Below are positions 8,508 through 17,176 of a stretch of 64,000 bases of DNA, one piece after another; position 1 is the first letter of the stretch; every line of letters starts with the position of its first letter. The notes below the pieces were generated by a model. That model had not been told where the DNA came from. It made no database searches and saw only the letters and a list, made by a program, of their open reading frames with translations. The DNA comes from JACVRW01 sp963771715 (GTDB lineage: Bacteria; Actinomycetota; Thermoleophilia; Solirubrobacterales; Thermoleophilaceae): positions 1 through 64,000 of the forward strand of contig CAVYUQ010000014.1 in NCBI GenBank assembly GCA_963771715.1, in the 5' to 3' direction. The position numbers were made by a program, and so were the translations under genes.

Positions 8508-8659
8508 TCTCGTCCTTCAGGCTGACGCCGGGACAGCCAGCCGAGCAGCCCACCGAGCACGGCACCGAGCTCGGGCGCGAGCGGCACGCTGGTTGTGACG
8601 CTGACCACCACGCCCAGCGCCAAGCCGACCACCGCGCCGATTGCGATGGCTGCGCCCAC
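8504..8659 (-). CDS. Possible small glycine-zipper membrane protein
   Basis: From a GTG at 8659, 51 residues: a glycine/alanine/valine-rich pair of hydrophobic stretches (AAIAIGAVVGLALGVVVSVT and LAPELGAVLGGLLGWLS) and a charged end (RRQPEGRE). The stop overlaps the ATG of the RraA-like gene (ATGA), which supports translation. No family recognised. It is short enough that the frame could be accidental. Confidence 0.4.
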   Translation of the reverse strand: MGAAIAIGAVVGLALGVVVSVTTSVPLAPELGAVLGGLLGWLSRRQPEGRE

Positions 8660-8759
8660 GCTGCGAGCATGACCGCGGGCGCTGGGCAAAGTCAAGCGTC
8701 GATCTAACGCGCCCGAAGTTCGCCGGACGGACGAACAACCAACCCCGAAGAGGAGGGCC

Positions 8760-9509
8760 ATGCCGACTTTCACCGAGATGCAGGAACGGCTGTCCGCGGG
8801 GTCGCGGTGGGACTTCAGTGACCTGAGCGCGGTCTACATCAACTGCACGCTGAAGCGCTCGCCGGAGAGTTCGCACACGCAGGGGCTCGCGGACCGCTCG
8901 ATCGCGATCATGGAGCGGAACGGGGTGGCGACGGAGGTCGTCCGGGCGGTCGACCACGAGATCGCGACCGGTGTCTGGCCCGACATGACCGAGCATGGCT
9001 GGGAGCGCGACGAGTGGCCGGCGATCTTCGACAAGGTCATCGCCGCCGACATTCTGGTGTTGACGTCGCCGATCTGGCTCGGGCAGAAGTCGTCAGTCTG
9101 CGCACGGGTGATCGAGCGCCTCTACGGCAACAGCCACCTGCTGAACGACGCCGGCCAGTACGCCTACTACGGCCGCGTCGGCGGCTGCCTGATCACCGGC
9201 AACGAGGACGGCATCAAGCACTGCGCGATGGAGATCCTGTACTCGCTCGGGCACCTCGGCTTCACGGTGCCGCCTCAGGCCGACGCCGGGTGGATCGGCG
9301 AGGCCGGGCCCGGCCCTAGCTACCTCGACGACGGCTCGGGTGGGCCCGACAACGACTTCACCAACCGCAACACGACGTTCATGACGTGGAACCTGCTGCA
9401 CCTAGCGCGGATCCTGAAGGACGCGGGTGGCGTGCCCGCGCACGGGAACCAGCGGACGGAGTGGGACGCGGGCTGCCGATTCGACTACCCGAACCCAGAG
9501 CACCGCTGA
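8760..9509 (+). CDS. Flavodoxin-like NADPH-dependent FMN reductase
   Basis: A 249-residue protein with SD GAAGAGGAGG before the ATG. After about 20 residues comes a flavodoxin-like fold: AVYINCTLKRSPESSHTQGLAD (the FMN phosphate loop), then DILVLTSPIWLGQKSSVCARVIERL (the W-loop of NADPH-FMN reductases) and RVGGCLITGNEDG. The C-terminal part (NRNTTFMTWNLLHLARILK) is usual in this subfamily. It reduces FMN or quinones with NAD(P)H. It lies directly before the native tRNA-fMet, facing it. Confidence 0.88.
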   Translation: MPTFTEMQERLSAGSRWDFSDLSAVYINCTLKRSPESSHTQGLADRSIAIMERNGVATEVVRAVDHEIATGVWPDMTEHGWERDEWPAIFDKVIAADILVLTSPIWLGQKSSVCARVIERLYGNSHLLNDAGQYAYYGRVGGCLITGNEDGIKHCAMEILYSLGHLGFTVPPQADAGWIGEAGPGPSYLDDGSGGPDNDFTNRNTTFMTWNLLHLARILKDAGGVPAHGNQRTEWDAGCRFDYPNPEHR

Positions 9510-9522
9510 CGGGCTCCCGCCG

Positions 9523-9544
9523 GATTGGTGGACGATTGGTGGAC
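9523..9544 (+). repeat. Tandem 11-bp direct repeat
   Basis: GATTGGTGGAC occurs twice back to back (9523-9533, 9534-9544), between the flavodoxin-like gene and the tRNA-fMet hairpin. It could be a recombinase arm site or a chance duplication. Confidence 0.6.
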
Positions 9545-9576
9545 GCGAAGGCGGCCGCCACCTTCCATAAAGCGCA

Positions 9577-9602
9577 AAACCCGCCTGGCGAGAGGCGGGT
9601 TT
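9577..9602 (-). terminator. Hairpin downstream of tRNA-fMet
   Basis: A 10-bp stem (AAACCCGCCT with AGGCGGGTTT, loop GGCGAG) just 3' of the tRNA on its own strand, followed by a T-containing stretch. This is the probable terminator of the tRNA transcript and the parent of the hairpins in repeats R1-R4. Confidence 0.7.
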
Positions 9603-9606
9603 GCAG

Positions 9607-9680
<74 letters not shown>

Positions 9681-9710
9681 GCGACGTATCAGGTTAGTGA
9701 AGCGTTGCGT

Positions 9711-9716
9711 TAGCGT
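9711..9716 (+). promoter_or_regulatory. TAGCGT -10-like box of the ArsC-like gene
   Basis: TAnnnT hexamer ending 7 bases before the ATG at 9724; start of transcription would fall at or next to the start codon. Confidence 0.45.
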
Positions 9717-9723
9717 CAACGCG

Positions 9724-10080
9724 ATGGCTGAGCTGGTCGTTTATGAGAAGCGCACCTGCACGACCTGCAAGAAGCTGGCGCTGCTGCTGGAGGAGCGGGG
9801 CGTCGATTTCGAGCGCGTGGACTACCACGTCGAGCCGCTCAGCGAGGCGGAGATCCGCGAGCTGGTGGCCAAGACCGGCCGGCCGGCGCGTGAGCTGTTT
9901 CGGGCCCGGGAGCCCGTCTACTCCGAGCTCGGCCTGGCGGAGCGCGAGCCGGATGACGACGAGGCGATCGCACTCATGGCGGCGCATCCCGCGCTGATGC
10001 AGCGGCCAGTGGTGGTCCGGGGCGAGCGCGCCGTGCTCGGCCGCCCGGTCGAGCGCGTGCTGGAGCTGCTGGACGACTGA
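9724..10080 (+). CDS. ArsC/Spx-family thioredoxin-fold protein
   Basis: A 118-residue protein of the arsenate-reductase/Spx family: YEKRTCTTCKKLALLLEERG gives a CTTC redox motif at the start of helix 1, then the VDYHVEPLSEAEIRELV strand-helix pair, TGRPARELFR, and the family end motif LMQRPVVVRGERAVLGRP (the cis-Pro region). Family members reduce arsenate or act as redox regulators. With no arsenic genes nearby the role stays open. The start at 9724 was chosen over 9697 because the -10-like box lies between them. The ppx gene follows after five bases. Confidence 0.9.
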   Translation: MAELVVYEKRTCTTCKKLALLLEERGVDFERVDYHVEPLSEAEIRELVAKTGRPARELFRAREPVYSELGLAEREPDDDEAIALMAAHPALMQRPVVVRGERAVLGRPVERVLELLDD

Positions 10081-10085
10081 GGCCC

Positions 10086-10934
10086 GTGCCCGTCGCGGTG
10101 ATCGACATCGGGACGAACACCACGCGGCTGCTGGTGGCCGAGGTGGAGGACGGGCAGGTGGTGGAGCTCGAGCGGCGCACGATCATCACCGCCCTGGGGC
10201 AGGGCGTCGACTCAACGGGCCGGCTGGCGCAGGAGGCGATGGACCGGGTGGCGGAGGCGATCGCTGTCTACCGCGAGGTGATCGACAGGCTCGGCGCGGA
10301 GCGCGTGGTGGCCCTGGCCACGAGCGCCATGCGGGATGCCGAGAACGGGTCCGAGTTTCGCGACCACCTCAAGCAGCGCTTCGGCATCGAGGCGCGCACG
10401 ATCTCAGGCGACGAGGAGGCCCGCCTCACGTTCCTCGGTGCGACCAGCAACCGCAACGATGAGCAGGAGTCCGTGGTGATCGACATCGGAGGCGGATCGA
10501 CCGAGTACGTGGTCGGGCGGCCAGGCGATGATCCGGGGTTCCACGTCTCGACTCAGATGGGCTCGGTGCGGTTCACGGAGCGCTTCGACGATCTCGACGA
10601 GATGGCGGCCGCGGTGCGCGAGGCCGTTCCGGACGTCTCCGTGGAGCAGGGCATCGCCGTCGCGGGCACGGCGACCTCGCTTGCCGCGATCGACGGCGCC
10701 GAGCAGGTCCACGGGTACCGGCTGAGCCTCGCCTCATGCGAGCGGATGGTCGCGATGCTGGCGGGGATGACGCTCGAGGAGCGCCGGCAGGTCAAGGGGC
10801 TGCATCCCGACCGTGCGCCGACCATCGTTGCAGGCGCGGTGATCCTGACCGAGTCAATCCGCGCGCTCGGCCTCAGAGAGGTCGAGGTGAGCGTGGCCGA
10901 CATCCTGCACGGGGCCGCGCTGAACGCCTCCTAA
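10086..10934 (+). CDS. ppx: Ppx/GppA-family exopolyphosphatase
   Basis: A 282-residue protein with the ASKHA-fold ATPase/phosphatase motifs: VAVIDIGTNTTRLLVAE (phosphate 1), VVALATSAMRDAEN, EEARLTFLGA, VVIDIGGGSTEYVVG (phosphate 2), GSVRFTERF and VAGTATSLAAID. It corresponds to the short actinobacterial Ppx/GppA type of about 300 residues, hydrolysing polyphosphate and/or pppGpp. GTG start five bases after the ArsC-like stop, so the two genes form an operon. A strong hairpin follows. Confidence 0.93.
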   Translation: MPVAVIDIGTNTTRLLVAEVEDGQVVELERRTIITALGQGVDSTGRLAQEAMDRVAEAIAVYREVIDRLGAERVVALATSAMRDAENGSEFRDHLKQRFGIEARTISGDEEARLTFLGATSNRNDEQESVVIDIGGGSTEYVVGRPGDDPGFHVSTQMGSVRFTERFDDLDEMAAAVREAVPDVSVEQGIAVAGTATSLAAIDGAEQVHGYRLSLASCERMVAMLAGMTLEERRQVKGLHPDRAPTIVAGAVILTESIRALGLREVEVSVADILHGAALNAS

Positions 10935-10936
10935 AA

Positions 10937-10967
10937 GAGAACCGCCCGCATCATGCGGGCGATTCTC
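10937..10967 (+). terminator. Rho-independent-type hairpin after ppx
   Basis: GAGAACCGCCCGCAT pairs with ATGCGGGCGATTCTC with a small bulge, five bases after the ppx stop. No long T tract follows, as is common in GC-rich genomes. Confidence 0.6.
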
Positions 10968-11149
10968 CAAACGGCCCTATCAGGACGGGCAGGGGTACGT
11001 GCCATGAAAGGGCCTTGCGGTTCGGACGGCGGGAGGCGCCGATACGATGCGGCTTCGCCCGAACCTATGTACCAAGCGGACTCCACGCGGGTTTGCCGCA
11101 CGGCATGTCCACCCAGCCGGGTCACTATAACCGAGGTCGCTGAATAGCG

Positions 11150-12796
11150 CTAGGCGAGATTCGCCTTGCGCGGATACACGACCGTCGGGTCCGTGAGCAC
11201 GTTTACGAGCGCCGGCTTGCCGCTCGAGAAGGCGCGCTCCAGCGCGGGCCGCAGCTGATCCGGCCGCTCGACGAGCTCGCCGTGGCCGCCCAGCGCGCGC
11301 ACCACCTCGTCGTAGCGCAAGCCGGGTTGCAGGTCGGCGGCCACCGAGTACCCGTAGAGGAACTCCATCGGGTGCTTCTCGAGGGCCCAGATGCCGTTGT
11401 TGCCCATCACGCCGACCACGGGGATGCCGTGGCGGACGAAGGTGTCGAACTCGAGTCCCGAGAACCCGAAGGCGCCGTCGCCGAGCAGCAGGCAGACCTG
11501 GCGGTCTGGGTGCGCGATCTTGGCGGCGAGCGCGGCGCCCGGCCCTGCGCCCAGGCAGCCGTAGGGCCCGGGGTCCATCCAGCAGCCGGGCTCGTAGGTC
11601 TCGATCATGCGCCCCGCGAACGAGACGAAGTCGCCGCCGTCGCCGATCACGACCGCATTTCGATCGAGCACCTGCGCGAGCTCGCCGTAGACCCTCATCG
11701 GGTGCAGCGGGGAGCGGTCGTCCGTCAGGTCCTCCTGCTCGGCCGCACGCTTCTCGTTCTCCACGGCGCGCAGCTCGTCGACCCAGGCCGAGCGGTCGGG
11801 CCCACCCGCGGAGCGGAGCGCGTCGAGGCTGCCGGCCACGCTGCCGTACAACTCCGCCGCCACCTCGCGAGGGTGATCGCGGTCCGAGGGCGCCGAGCCG
11901 ACCACGATCAGCTGCGTTTCGTCCCCGAACGAGCCGCCGAAGCCGAGCCGGAAGTCCATCGGCACGCCGACAACGAGCGCGACGTCGGCGCCCTTCAGGC
12001 CCGTCCCGCGCGCGCGCGAGAAGAACATCGGGTGGTCGGCCGGCACGCACCCGCGCGCCAGGCCGTTGAGGAACACCGGGATCTGGAGCTCCTCGCAGAG
12101 CGCGCGCAGCGCGTCCTCGCCGTGCGCCCAGTAGAGCCCGGTGCCGGCCATCACCACCGGCCGCTCGGCGCCGCGCAGCAGCTCGGCGGCCCGGTCGAGC
12201 GCGTCGCCGTCGGCGGCGGGCAGAGTCGTGGGGTCGGGCAGCGAGCCCGGGGCGTCGGCATCGACCGACGCCTCCATGAACACCTGGTCCATGGGGAAGT
12301 CGATGAACGTGGGGCCGCTCGGCGGCTCGAGCGCCGCGTGCAGTGCCTCGTCCACGAGCGCGGGAATCTCCGCCGTGGCCTCGGCCGTCCGCGCGAGCTT
12401 GGTGAGCGGCGCGACGAACGGGATGTGGTCGATCTCCTGGAGCGAGCCCATCCCCCAGCGCCCGGCCGGCGCGCGCCCGCCGAGCGCCAGCATCGGCGAG
12501 CCGTTCATCAGCGCGGACGCCATCCCGCTCATGCCGTTGGTCACGCCGGGACCCGCAGTGAGCGCGCACACGCCTGGCTCCCGCGTGGCCTTCGCCCAGC
12601 CCTCGGCGGCGAACGCCGCCGACTGCTCGTGGCGGACGTCGACGATGTCGATGCCCTCCTCGCGGCAGCCGTCGTAGATCGAGAACAGGTGCCCGCCAGA
12701 GAGGGTGAACAGCTTCGAGACGCCGTGCGCCTTCAGGCGCTTCGCCACCAGGCGACCGCCGTGCAGGGCGGTGGTCTGCTTCGTCTCGGTGCTCAC
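11150..12796 (-). CDS. ThDP-dependent acetolactate-synthase-like enzyme
   Basis: A 548-residue protein with the three domains of the POX/ALS family. The N-terminal Pyr domain (about 10-175) has LSGGHLFSIYDG, the ThDP-activating glutamate in VRHEQSAAFAAEGWA (about residue 57) and TAGPGVTNG. The central domain covers about 195-325. The C-terminal PP domain has GDGAFGFSGLEFDT to GVMGNN, the ThDP-Mg motif. FAD- and herbicide-site landmarks of true AHAS are weak, and no ilvN partner is adjacent. A 2-hydroxyacyl-CoA lyase, oxalyl-CoA decarboxylase or other ThDP lyase/decarboxylase is as likely as an acetolactate synthase. Confidence 0.9.
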   Translation of the reverse strand: MSTETKQTTALHGGRLVAKRLKAHGVSKLFTLSGGHLFSIYDGCREEGIDIVDVRHEQSAAFAAEGWAKATREPGVCALTAGPGVTNGMSGMASALMNGSPMLALGGRAPAGRWGMGSLQEIDHIPFVAPLTKLARTAEATAEIPALVDEALHAALEPPSGPTFIDFPMDQVFMEASVDADAPGSLPDPTTLPAADGDALDRAAELLRGAERPVVMAGTGLYWAHGEDALRALCEELQIPVFLNGLARGCVPADHPMFFSRARGTGLKGADVALVVGVPMDFRLGFGGSFGDETQLIVVGSAPSDRDHPREVAAELYGSVAGSLDALRSAGGPDRSAWVDELRAVENEKRAAEQEDLTDDRSPLHPMRVYGELAQVLDRNAVVIGDGGDFVSFAGRMIETYEPGCWMDPGPYGCLGAGPGAALAAKIAHPDRQVCLLLGDGAFGFSGLEFDTFVRHGIPVVGVMGNNGIWALEKHPMEFLYGYSVAADLQPGLRYDEVVRALGGHGELVERPDQLRPALERAFSSGKPALVNVLTDPTVVYPRKANLA

Positions 12797-12805
12797 GCGG
12801 CGGTC

Positions 12806-12811
12806 AGGCTA
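12806..12811 (-). promoter_or_regulatory. TAGCCT -10-like box of the ThDP enzyme
   Basis: TAnnnT on the minus strand, nine bases before the GTG at 12796. The 38-base divergent gap also holds TATAAG (12822-12827), seven bases before the hydrolase ATG at 12835, so both genes look leaderless. Confidence 0.5.
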
Positions 12812-12834
12812 CTGGATCAGCTATAAGCCCCCGA

Positions 12835-13704
12835 ATGGTGGCCGCTGCACTGGATGGGGACTTTGATGGCACGTTTCCGTTCGAGGCCCGTTACGCGAGC
12901 GCCGGCGACGTGCGCCTGCATTACGTCGACGAGGGACCCCGCGACGCGCCGGCGCTTCTGTTCGTGCACGGCAACCCGACCTGGAGCTACCTCTGGCGCC
13001 GCGCGGTCGCCGAGCTGTCGGCCCAGGGTCGCCGTTGCGTGGCGTTCGACCACATGGGTTTCGGGCGCTCGGACAAGCCGCCGCTCCTGGCCCGCTACAC
13101 GCTCCAGGCGCACATCGACAACGCACTGGCGCTGATCGACGAGCTCGACCTCAACGAGGTCACGCTCGTGGCCCACGACTGGGGCGGCCCGATCGGCCTG
13201 GGCGCGATGCTCGAGCGCAGGGACCGGCTGCGCGGCCTCGTCCTGATGAACACCTGGGCGTGGGAGCTGCCGAGCTTCGTGCCGCCCTTCGTGCGCGAGT
13301 TCCGCACCGAGGGCCTCGGCGAGATCCTCGCGCTCGGGGGCAACCTGTTCGTGGAGTCGATCCCCGGCGGCATGGCGAACCGCGAGACCGACCCGGTGAT
13401 GATGGACGCCTACCGGGCGCCCTTCCCGAACTACTGGTCGCGCATCGGCATGCTCGCCTTCCAGCGCGACATCCCCCTGACCGAGCGCGACCGCAGCGCC
13501 GAGCTGATGGGCACGATCCACGAGCGCCTGATGGGGCTCGACCTACCGGTCACTCTGATCTGGGGAATGCGCGACCCGGTCTTCCAGCCGGTATTCCTGG
13601 ACCAGTGGCGCGAGCTGTTCCCGCAGGCGCGGGTCGTGGAGCTCGACGACGCGGCGCACTTCGTCCCGGAGGATCGCCCGGACGCCGTGGTAGAGATGCT
13701 CTAG
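12835..13704 (+). CDS. Haloalkane-dehalogenase-like alpha/beta hydrolase
   Basis: A 289-residue alpha/beta hydrolase. HGNPTWSYLW (Trp50 beside the oxyanion loop) and the nucleophile elbow VAHDWGG (Asp115 in place of serine) are the marks of haloalkane dehalogenases and fluoroacetate-type dehalogenases. The rest of the triad would be Asp247 (WGMRDPVF) and His275 (DDAAHFVPED). Such enzymes cleave carbon-halogen bonds by an aspartyl ester; the physiological substrate is unknown. Its stop shares the palindrome CTAG at 13701-13704 with the stop of the convergent SpoIIE gene. Confidence 0.9.
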   Translation: MVAAALDGDFDGTFPFEARYASAGDVRLHYVDEGPRDAPALLFVHGNPTWSYLWRRAVAELSAQGRRCVAFDHMGFGRSDKPPLLARYTLQAHIDNALALIDELDLNEVTLVAHDWGGPIGLGAMLERRDRLRGLVLMNTWAWELPSFVPPFVREFRTEGLGEILALGGNLFVESIPGGMANRETDPVMMDAYRAPFPNYWSRIGMLAFQRDIPLTERDRSAELMGTIHERLMGLDLPVTLIWGMRDPVFQPVFLDQWRELFPQARVVELDDAAHFVPEDRPDAVVEML

Positions 13705-15584
13705 CGAGCGGCGGCCGCGCGGCGCGAGGCGGCCTCGATGCTCTCCACGTTGCGCGGGAGCACCTCGACCCGGAGGCGGTTGCCGAACACGACGTGGAGG
13801 ATCACGCCGCCGAAGCGGTCGGCGATCATGCGCGCGTCGTAGATGGCGTTCTGGACCTCCTGGTCGGACACGCCGCAGGCCTCGAGGAAGCGCTCGGCGA
13901 TCCGGCTGTCGAGCTCGCGAGCCGTGAGCTCGAGCTGCTCGGTGCGGAAGAGGCCGGCGGTGGCTGCGTTGGTGGGCTGGATCACCACCGCGGCGATGTC
14001 GTCCGACATCACTCGCGCGACCTTGTTCACGGACTCGACGAGCCCGCGCGCCGTGGCGTCGTCGCCGAGCTCCTCGAGCAGCTCCTCGAGCCGGTCGCGA
14101 CCGAGCAGACCGCCCTCGGTGCGGGCCTCGAGCAGCCCGTCGGTGAACATCGCGGCGACCGAGCCGGGCACCAGCGGAACCGTCGTCTGGCGCAGCCCGG
14201 TGCGCACGCCCACGCCGATCGGCGGGGACGAGCCGGCCGTGACCGGATCGTGCGGCTGCGGGCCGACCACGAGCGGCGCCGGGTGCCCGGCGGTCGCGTA
14301 CGTGAGCGAGCCCGTCTCCGGATCGTGCACGGCCAGGAGCACGGTGGCGAAGTCTCCGCCCAGGTTCTCGTCGATCACCCGGCCGGCGACCTGCAGGGCC
14401 ACGCGCGGCTCGAGGCCTGCCTCGAGGTAGGCGCGCAGCGTGTAGCGCATGAAGGCGGTGCGGGCGAGCGCGCCGCGGCCGTGGCCGGACACGTCGCCGA
14501 GGATGAAGCCGACGCGCCCGCCCGGGAGGGGCAGCACGTCATAGAAGTCTCCGCCCGCTCCGGGCCCGTCGGCCGGGCGATAGGCGACCGAGGTGCGCAG
14601 GCCGCCGACGTGGTCGGGGACCGGCGGGAGCAGCGCGCTCTGGAGCAGGCCGACCTCCTGGAGCAGGTCACGACGCTGGCGCGCCAGCGAGCGGTTGCGC
14701 AGCGTGGTCACCAGGCCGGCGCACGCGAGGAGGATCGAGAGGACGCCGGTGACCGCGAGCGCGAACTTCAGCGCCGGGGGCACCTGGTCCACGAACTGCG
14801 GGATCTCGCGGATGATCGGCGGGCCCTGCTTGGTGGCCCTGGCCTCGTTCGGGCGCGCGCGCCGGTCGTTCGGGTTGGCGCTGCCGTCGCCGCCGTTGCG
14901 TGCGCGGCCGACCCGCTCGAAGGCGCCGGCGCCAGCGGCCGGAGCCGGCTGGAACTGAGCCTCGGTGCCGCCCACTCCGGCCACCTGTCCCGGGTCGGGC
15001 ACCGCGACGGCGCTCGCGTTGCCGCGCTCGAGCCGCAGCCGGTTACGCGTGCGGTTGCCGTCGCCCGGGCCCGTCTCGCTGCCGATCTGCGTGACGGGCG
15101 GCGTGGAGGCCGGCGTTACGGGAGTTGCGGGAGCCGGCGTGGAAGTGTCGCCCTGCGGGTCCGGGTCGGCCGTGTTGCCCTTGCCGCCGGCGCCGGTCTG
15201 GTGGGGCGTCTCGTTGCCCGTGTCCTTGCCGTTCCCGCTCCCGCCGGTGTTCCCGCTCGGCGCGGGGTCGGGCTCAGGCGCAGGGACCGGCTCGCTGCTG
15301 GGCGGCGGCTCCGCGGGCTGCTGCGGGTCGGGCGGATCCGTCTTGCCGGCGCCACCCTGGCCCCAGCCGTTGCCGTTGCCGTTGGGCGCGGCGCGTGAAT
15401 CCGCTGCCTGCTCCCCGTTGCCGTTCGAAGCGCCGTTGTCGTCCTTGGCCGCGGCGCTGGCGATCGAGCTCCCGGTGCTCCCAGCCAGGAGCACGACGGC
15501 GATCGTGCAGAAGACGGCAAGGGCCGCCAGCGCGCGGGCTGCAAATGCTCGCGCCTCGTACTGAAGCGGGTGGAAGGGGGCCAC
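13701..15584 (-). CDS. Membrane-tethered SpoIIE-type PP2C phosphatase
   Basis: A 627-residue protein. Residues about 15-50 form an N-terminal hydrophobic segment. Then comes a long low-complexity outside stretch (about 50-270) rich in Gly, Asn, Pro, Asp and Ser. A second membrane helix (about 275-300, ALKFALAVTGVLSILLACAGLV) is followed by a coiled segment and a C-terminal SpoIIE/PP2C domain with GGDFYDVLPL, LGDVSGHGRGA, TAGHPAPLVV, MFTDGLLEAR and SDDIAAVVI, whose aspartates bind the two metals. It should dephosphorylate serine or threonine, typically on an anti-sigma-factor antagonist. The order places the phosphatase inside the cell and a flexible region outside. Confidence 0.9.
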   Translation of the reverse strand: MAPFHPLQYEARAFAARALAALAVFCTIAVVLLAGSTGSSIASAAAKDDNGASNGNGEQAADSRAAPNGNGNGWGQGGAGKTDPPDPQQPAEPPPSSEPVPAPEPDPAPSGNTGGSGNGKDTGNETPHQTGAGGKGNTADPDPQGDTSTPAPATPVTPASTPPVTQIGSETGPGDGNRTRNRLRLERGNASAVAVPDPGQVAGVGGTEAQFQPAPAAGAGAFERVGRARNGGDGSANPNDRRARPNEARATKQGPPIIREIPQFVDQVPPALKFALAVTGVLSILLACAGLVTTLRNRSLARQRRDLLQEVGLLQSALLPPVPDHVGGLRTSVAYRPADGPGAGGDFYDVLPLPGGRVGFILGDVSGHGRGALARTAFMRYTLRAYLEAGLEPRVALQVAGRVIDENLGGDFATVLLAVHDPETGSLTYATAGHPAPLVVGPQPHDPVTAGSSPPIGVGVRTGLRQTTVPLVPGSVAAMFTDGLLEARTEGGLLGRDRLEELLEELGDDATARGLVESVNKVARVMSDDIAAVVIQPTNAATAGLFRTEQLELTARELDSRIAERFLEACGVSDQEVQNAIYDARMIADRFGGVILHVVFGNRLRVEVLPRNVESIEAASRRAAAAR

Positions 15585-15603
15585 GGTATTTACTTCGGCA
15601 GCG

Positions 15604-17157
15604 TCAGGCCTCGGCTTGAGCGGTCTTTGAAGACCGAATCAAACTTCCGTCCAGATGTAACGCCGGGGCGTAAATCGGCACAGGCTCCGCCACGCCTTTC
15701 AGTGCAAAGCTGCCCCTCGGCTCGAGATTTTCGGTCCCGTCGCCGAGCAAACAGCGGCTGGCCTCTGTCAGGAGCACCGCATCCCCCGTCTCCCTGGTGA
15801 GGTTCTCCACGCGCGCGGCCACGTTGACCGGGTCGCCGATGACGGCGAATTCGAGCCGCCCGCCACCGCCCACGGAGCCCACCACCACGGGCCCGGAGTT
15901 GATGCCGATTCCGAAGCGCATCTCGCTGCCGAAGCGGCGCGTGAGCCGGCCGGCGACGTCGCCGGCCGCCGCGAGCGCGCGATCGGCGTGGTCCGGCAGC
16001 CGATCCGGCGCGCCGAAGACCGCGAGCAGGCCGTCGCCGAGAAACTTGTTCGCGTGGCCGCCGTGCTCGGTCACGCACGGCACCACGATGCCGAAGAGCT
16101 CGTTCAGGAAGGTCACCGTCTCGCGCGCGCTCGAGCGCTGCGCGAACGCGGTGAAGTCCCAGACGTCGAGGATCATCACCGTGACCTCGCGCTCCTCGCC
16201 CTCGATCAGCTCGCCGTCCTGCTCGAGCACGCGCTGTGCCACGTCCGGGTCCACGTAGGCGCCGAACGCCTCGCGCAGCGCCTCGCGCTCGGAGAGGCCC
16301 TGCATCATCTCGTTGAAGCTCCCCGCCAGCCGGCCCAACTCGTCACCCGAGGTCACGGGCACGCGCGCGTCGAGGTCGCCCTGCTTGACCGCTCCGGTGG
16401 CCTTCAGCAGGGCGTCAACCGGCTGGAGCACCGAGCGCGTTACGAGCAGCGTCAGCTCGAGCGAGATCGTGAAGGCCACGAGAACGGCCACGACCACGTC
16501 GAACCCGAGGTCGCCGAGATTCGCGCTGCCGTCGGTGGACAGTCCGCTCACGACCACGCCCGTGATCACGTTGATCAGCGGCAGCGCGCCGAGCAGCTTC
16601 CAGCGCAGCGGCACGCCCACCGGGGCGCCGGTGAAGTCGGGCGGGAGCTCCTTGACGATGTCCTCGACGACCGGGCGGAGGAACTGCTCGTATGAGAAGA
16701 AGTGCAGCACCGCGGCGTACGCCACCGCGACCGCGGCGCCGGCGAAGATGATGAAGGCCTCGTACGGCTCGCGATCCGCAACCAGCGTCGCGAAGACCGA
16801 GATAGGCAGGCCGATCAGCAGGAACGGCTGCCATCCGACCCGCAGCGTCAGCTCGCGCGGCACCTCGACGGCGCTACGCCACGCCGCTAACGCGTCGCCG
16901 CGGCCCTCCATCCAGTCGACGATCGGCCGGACGCGCTTGGCGCCGTCCCACAGCATGAAGCCCGTGCTGAGCGCCACGCAGACCTCGGCGAACGCCGCGA
17001 TGATCCAGAACTCGGAGCTGGAGGGGTCCGTGTAGAGCGCGAACAGGCCCACGGTCGCGAGGCAGACCACGAACCCCGTGACGAACTCGAAGCCGACGTA
17101 CAGGAGGAAGTAGTGCTTCCCCATGCGGCTGTATGCCCTGCCGAACAGGAACGGCAT
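15604..17157 (-). CDS. Membrane class III adenylate/guanylate cyclase with HAMP domain
   Basis: A 517-residue protein. About six membrane helices fill residues 15-255. A HAMP linker follows (about 250-310: RSVLQPVDALLKATGAVKQGDLDARVPV, DELGRLAGSFNEM). The cyclase homology domain (about 335-495) has MILDVWDFTAFAQ and NKFLGDGLLAVFG, whose aspartates bind the metals, GINSGPVVVGSVG, and the GDPVNVAARVENLT motif with the transition-state Asn and Arg. It makes cAMP or cGMP. It lies 19 bases after the sixth mce gene, separated only by a small hairpin, so it may be co-transcribed with the mce operon. Confidence 0.92.
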   Translation of the reverse strand: MPFLFGRAYSRMGKHYFLLYVGFEFVTGFVVCLATVGLFALYTDPSSSEFWIIAAFAEVCVALSTGFMLWDGAKRVRPIVDWMEGRGDALAAWRSAVEVPRELTLRVGWQPFLLIGLPISVFATLVADREPYEAFIIFAGAAVAVAYAAVLHFFSYEQFLRPVVEDIVKELPPDFTGAPVGVPLRWKLLGALPLINVITGVVVSGLSTDGSANLGDLGFDVVVAVLVAFTISLELTLLVTRSVLQPVDALLKATGAVKQGDLDARVPVTSGDELGRLAGSFNEMMQGLSEREALREAFGAYVDPDVAQRVLEQDGELIEGEEREVTVMILDVWDFTAFAQRSSARETVTFLNELFGIVVPCVTEHGGHANKFLGDGLLAVFGAPDRLPDHADRALAAAGDVAGRLTRRFGSEMRFGIGINSGPVVVGSVGGGGRLEFAVIGDPVNVAARVENLTRETGDAVLLTEASRCLLGDGTENLEPRGSFALKGVAEPVPIYAPALHLDGSLIRSSKTAQAEA

Positions 17158-17174
17158 GGCGGGATTGTCCCGCC
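17158..17174 (-). promoter_or_regulatory. Small hairpin directly before the cyclase start
   Basis: GGCGGGA pairs with TCCCGCC over a 3-base loop. It fills the gap between the sixth mce stop (17177-17179) and the cyclase ATG, where an SD would normally sit. It could attenuate or gate cyclase translation. Confidence 0.4.
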
Positions 17175-17176
17175 TT

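Noticed and set aside
11282..12826. 514-codon plus-strand open frame
   Set aside because: Antisense shadow of the ThDP enzyme, whose motifs are all on the minus strand.
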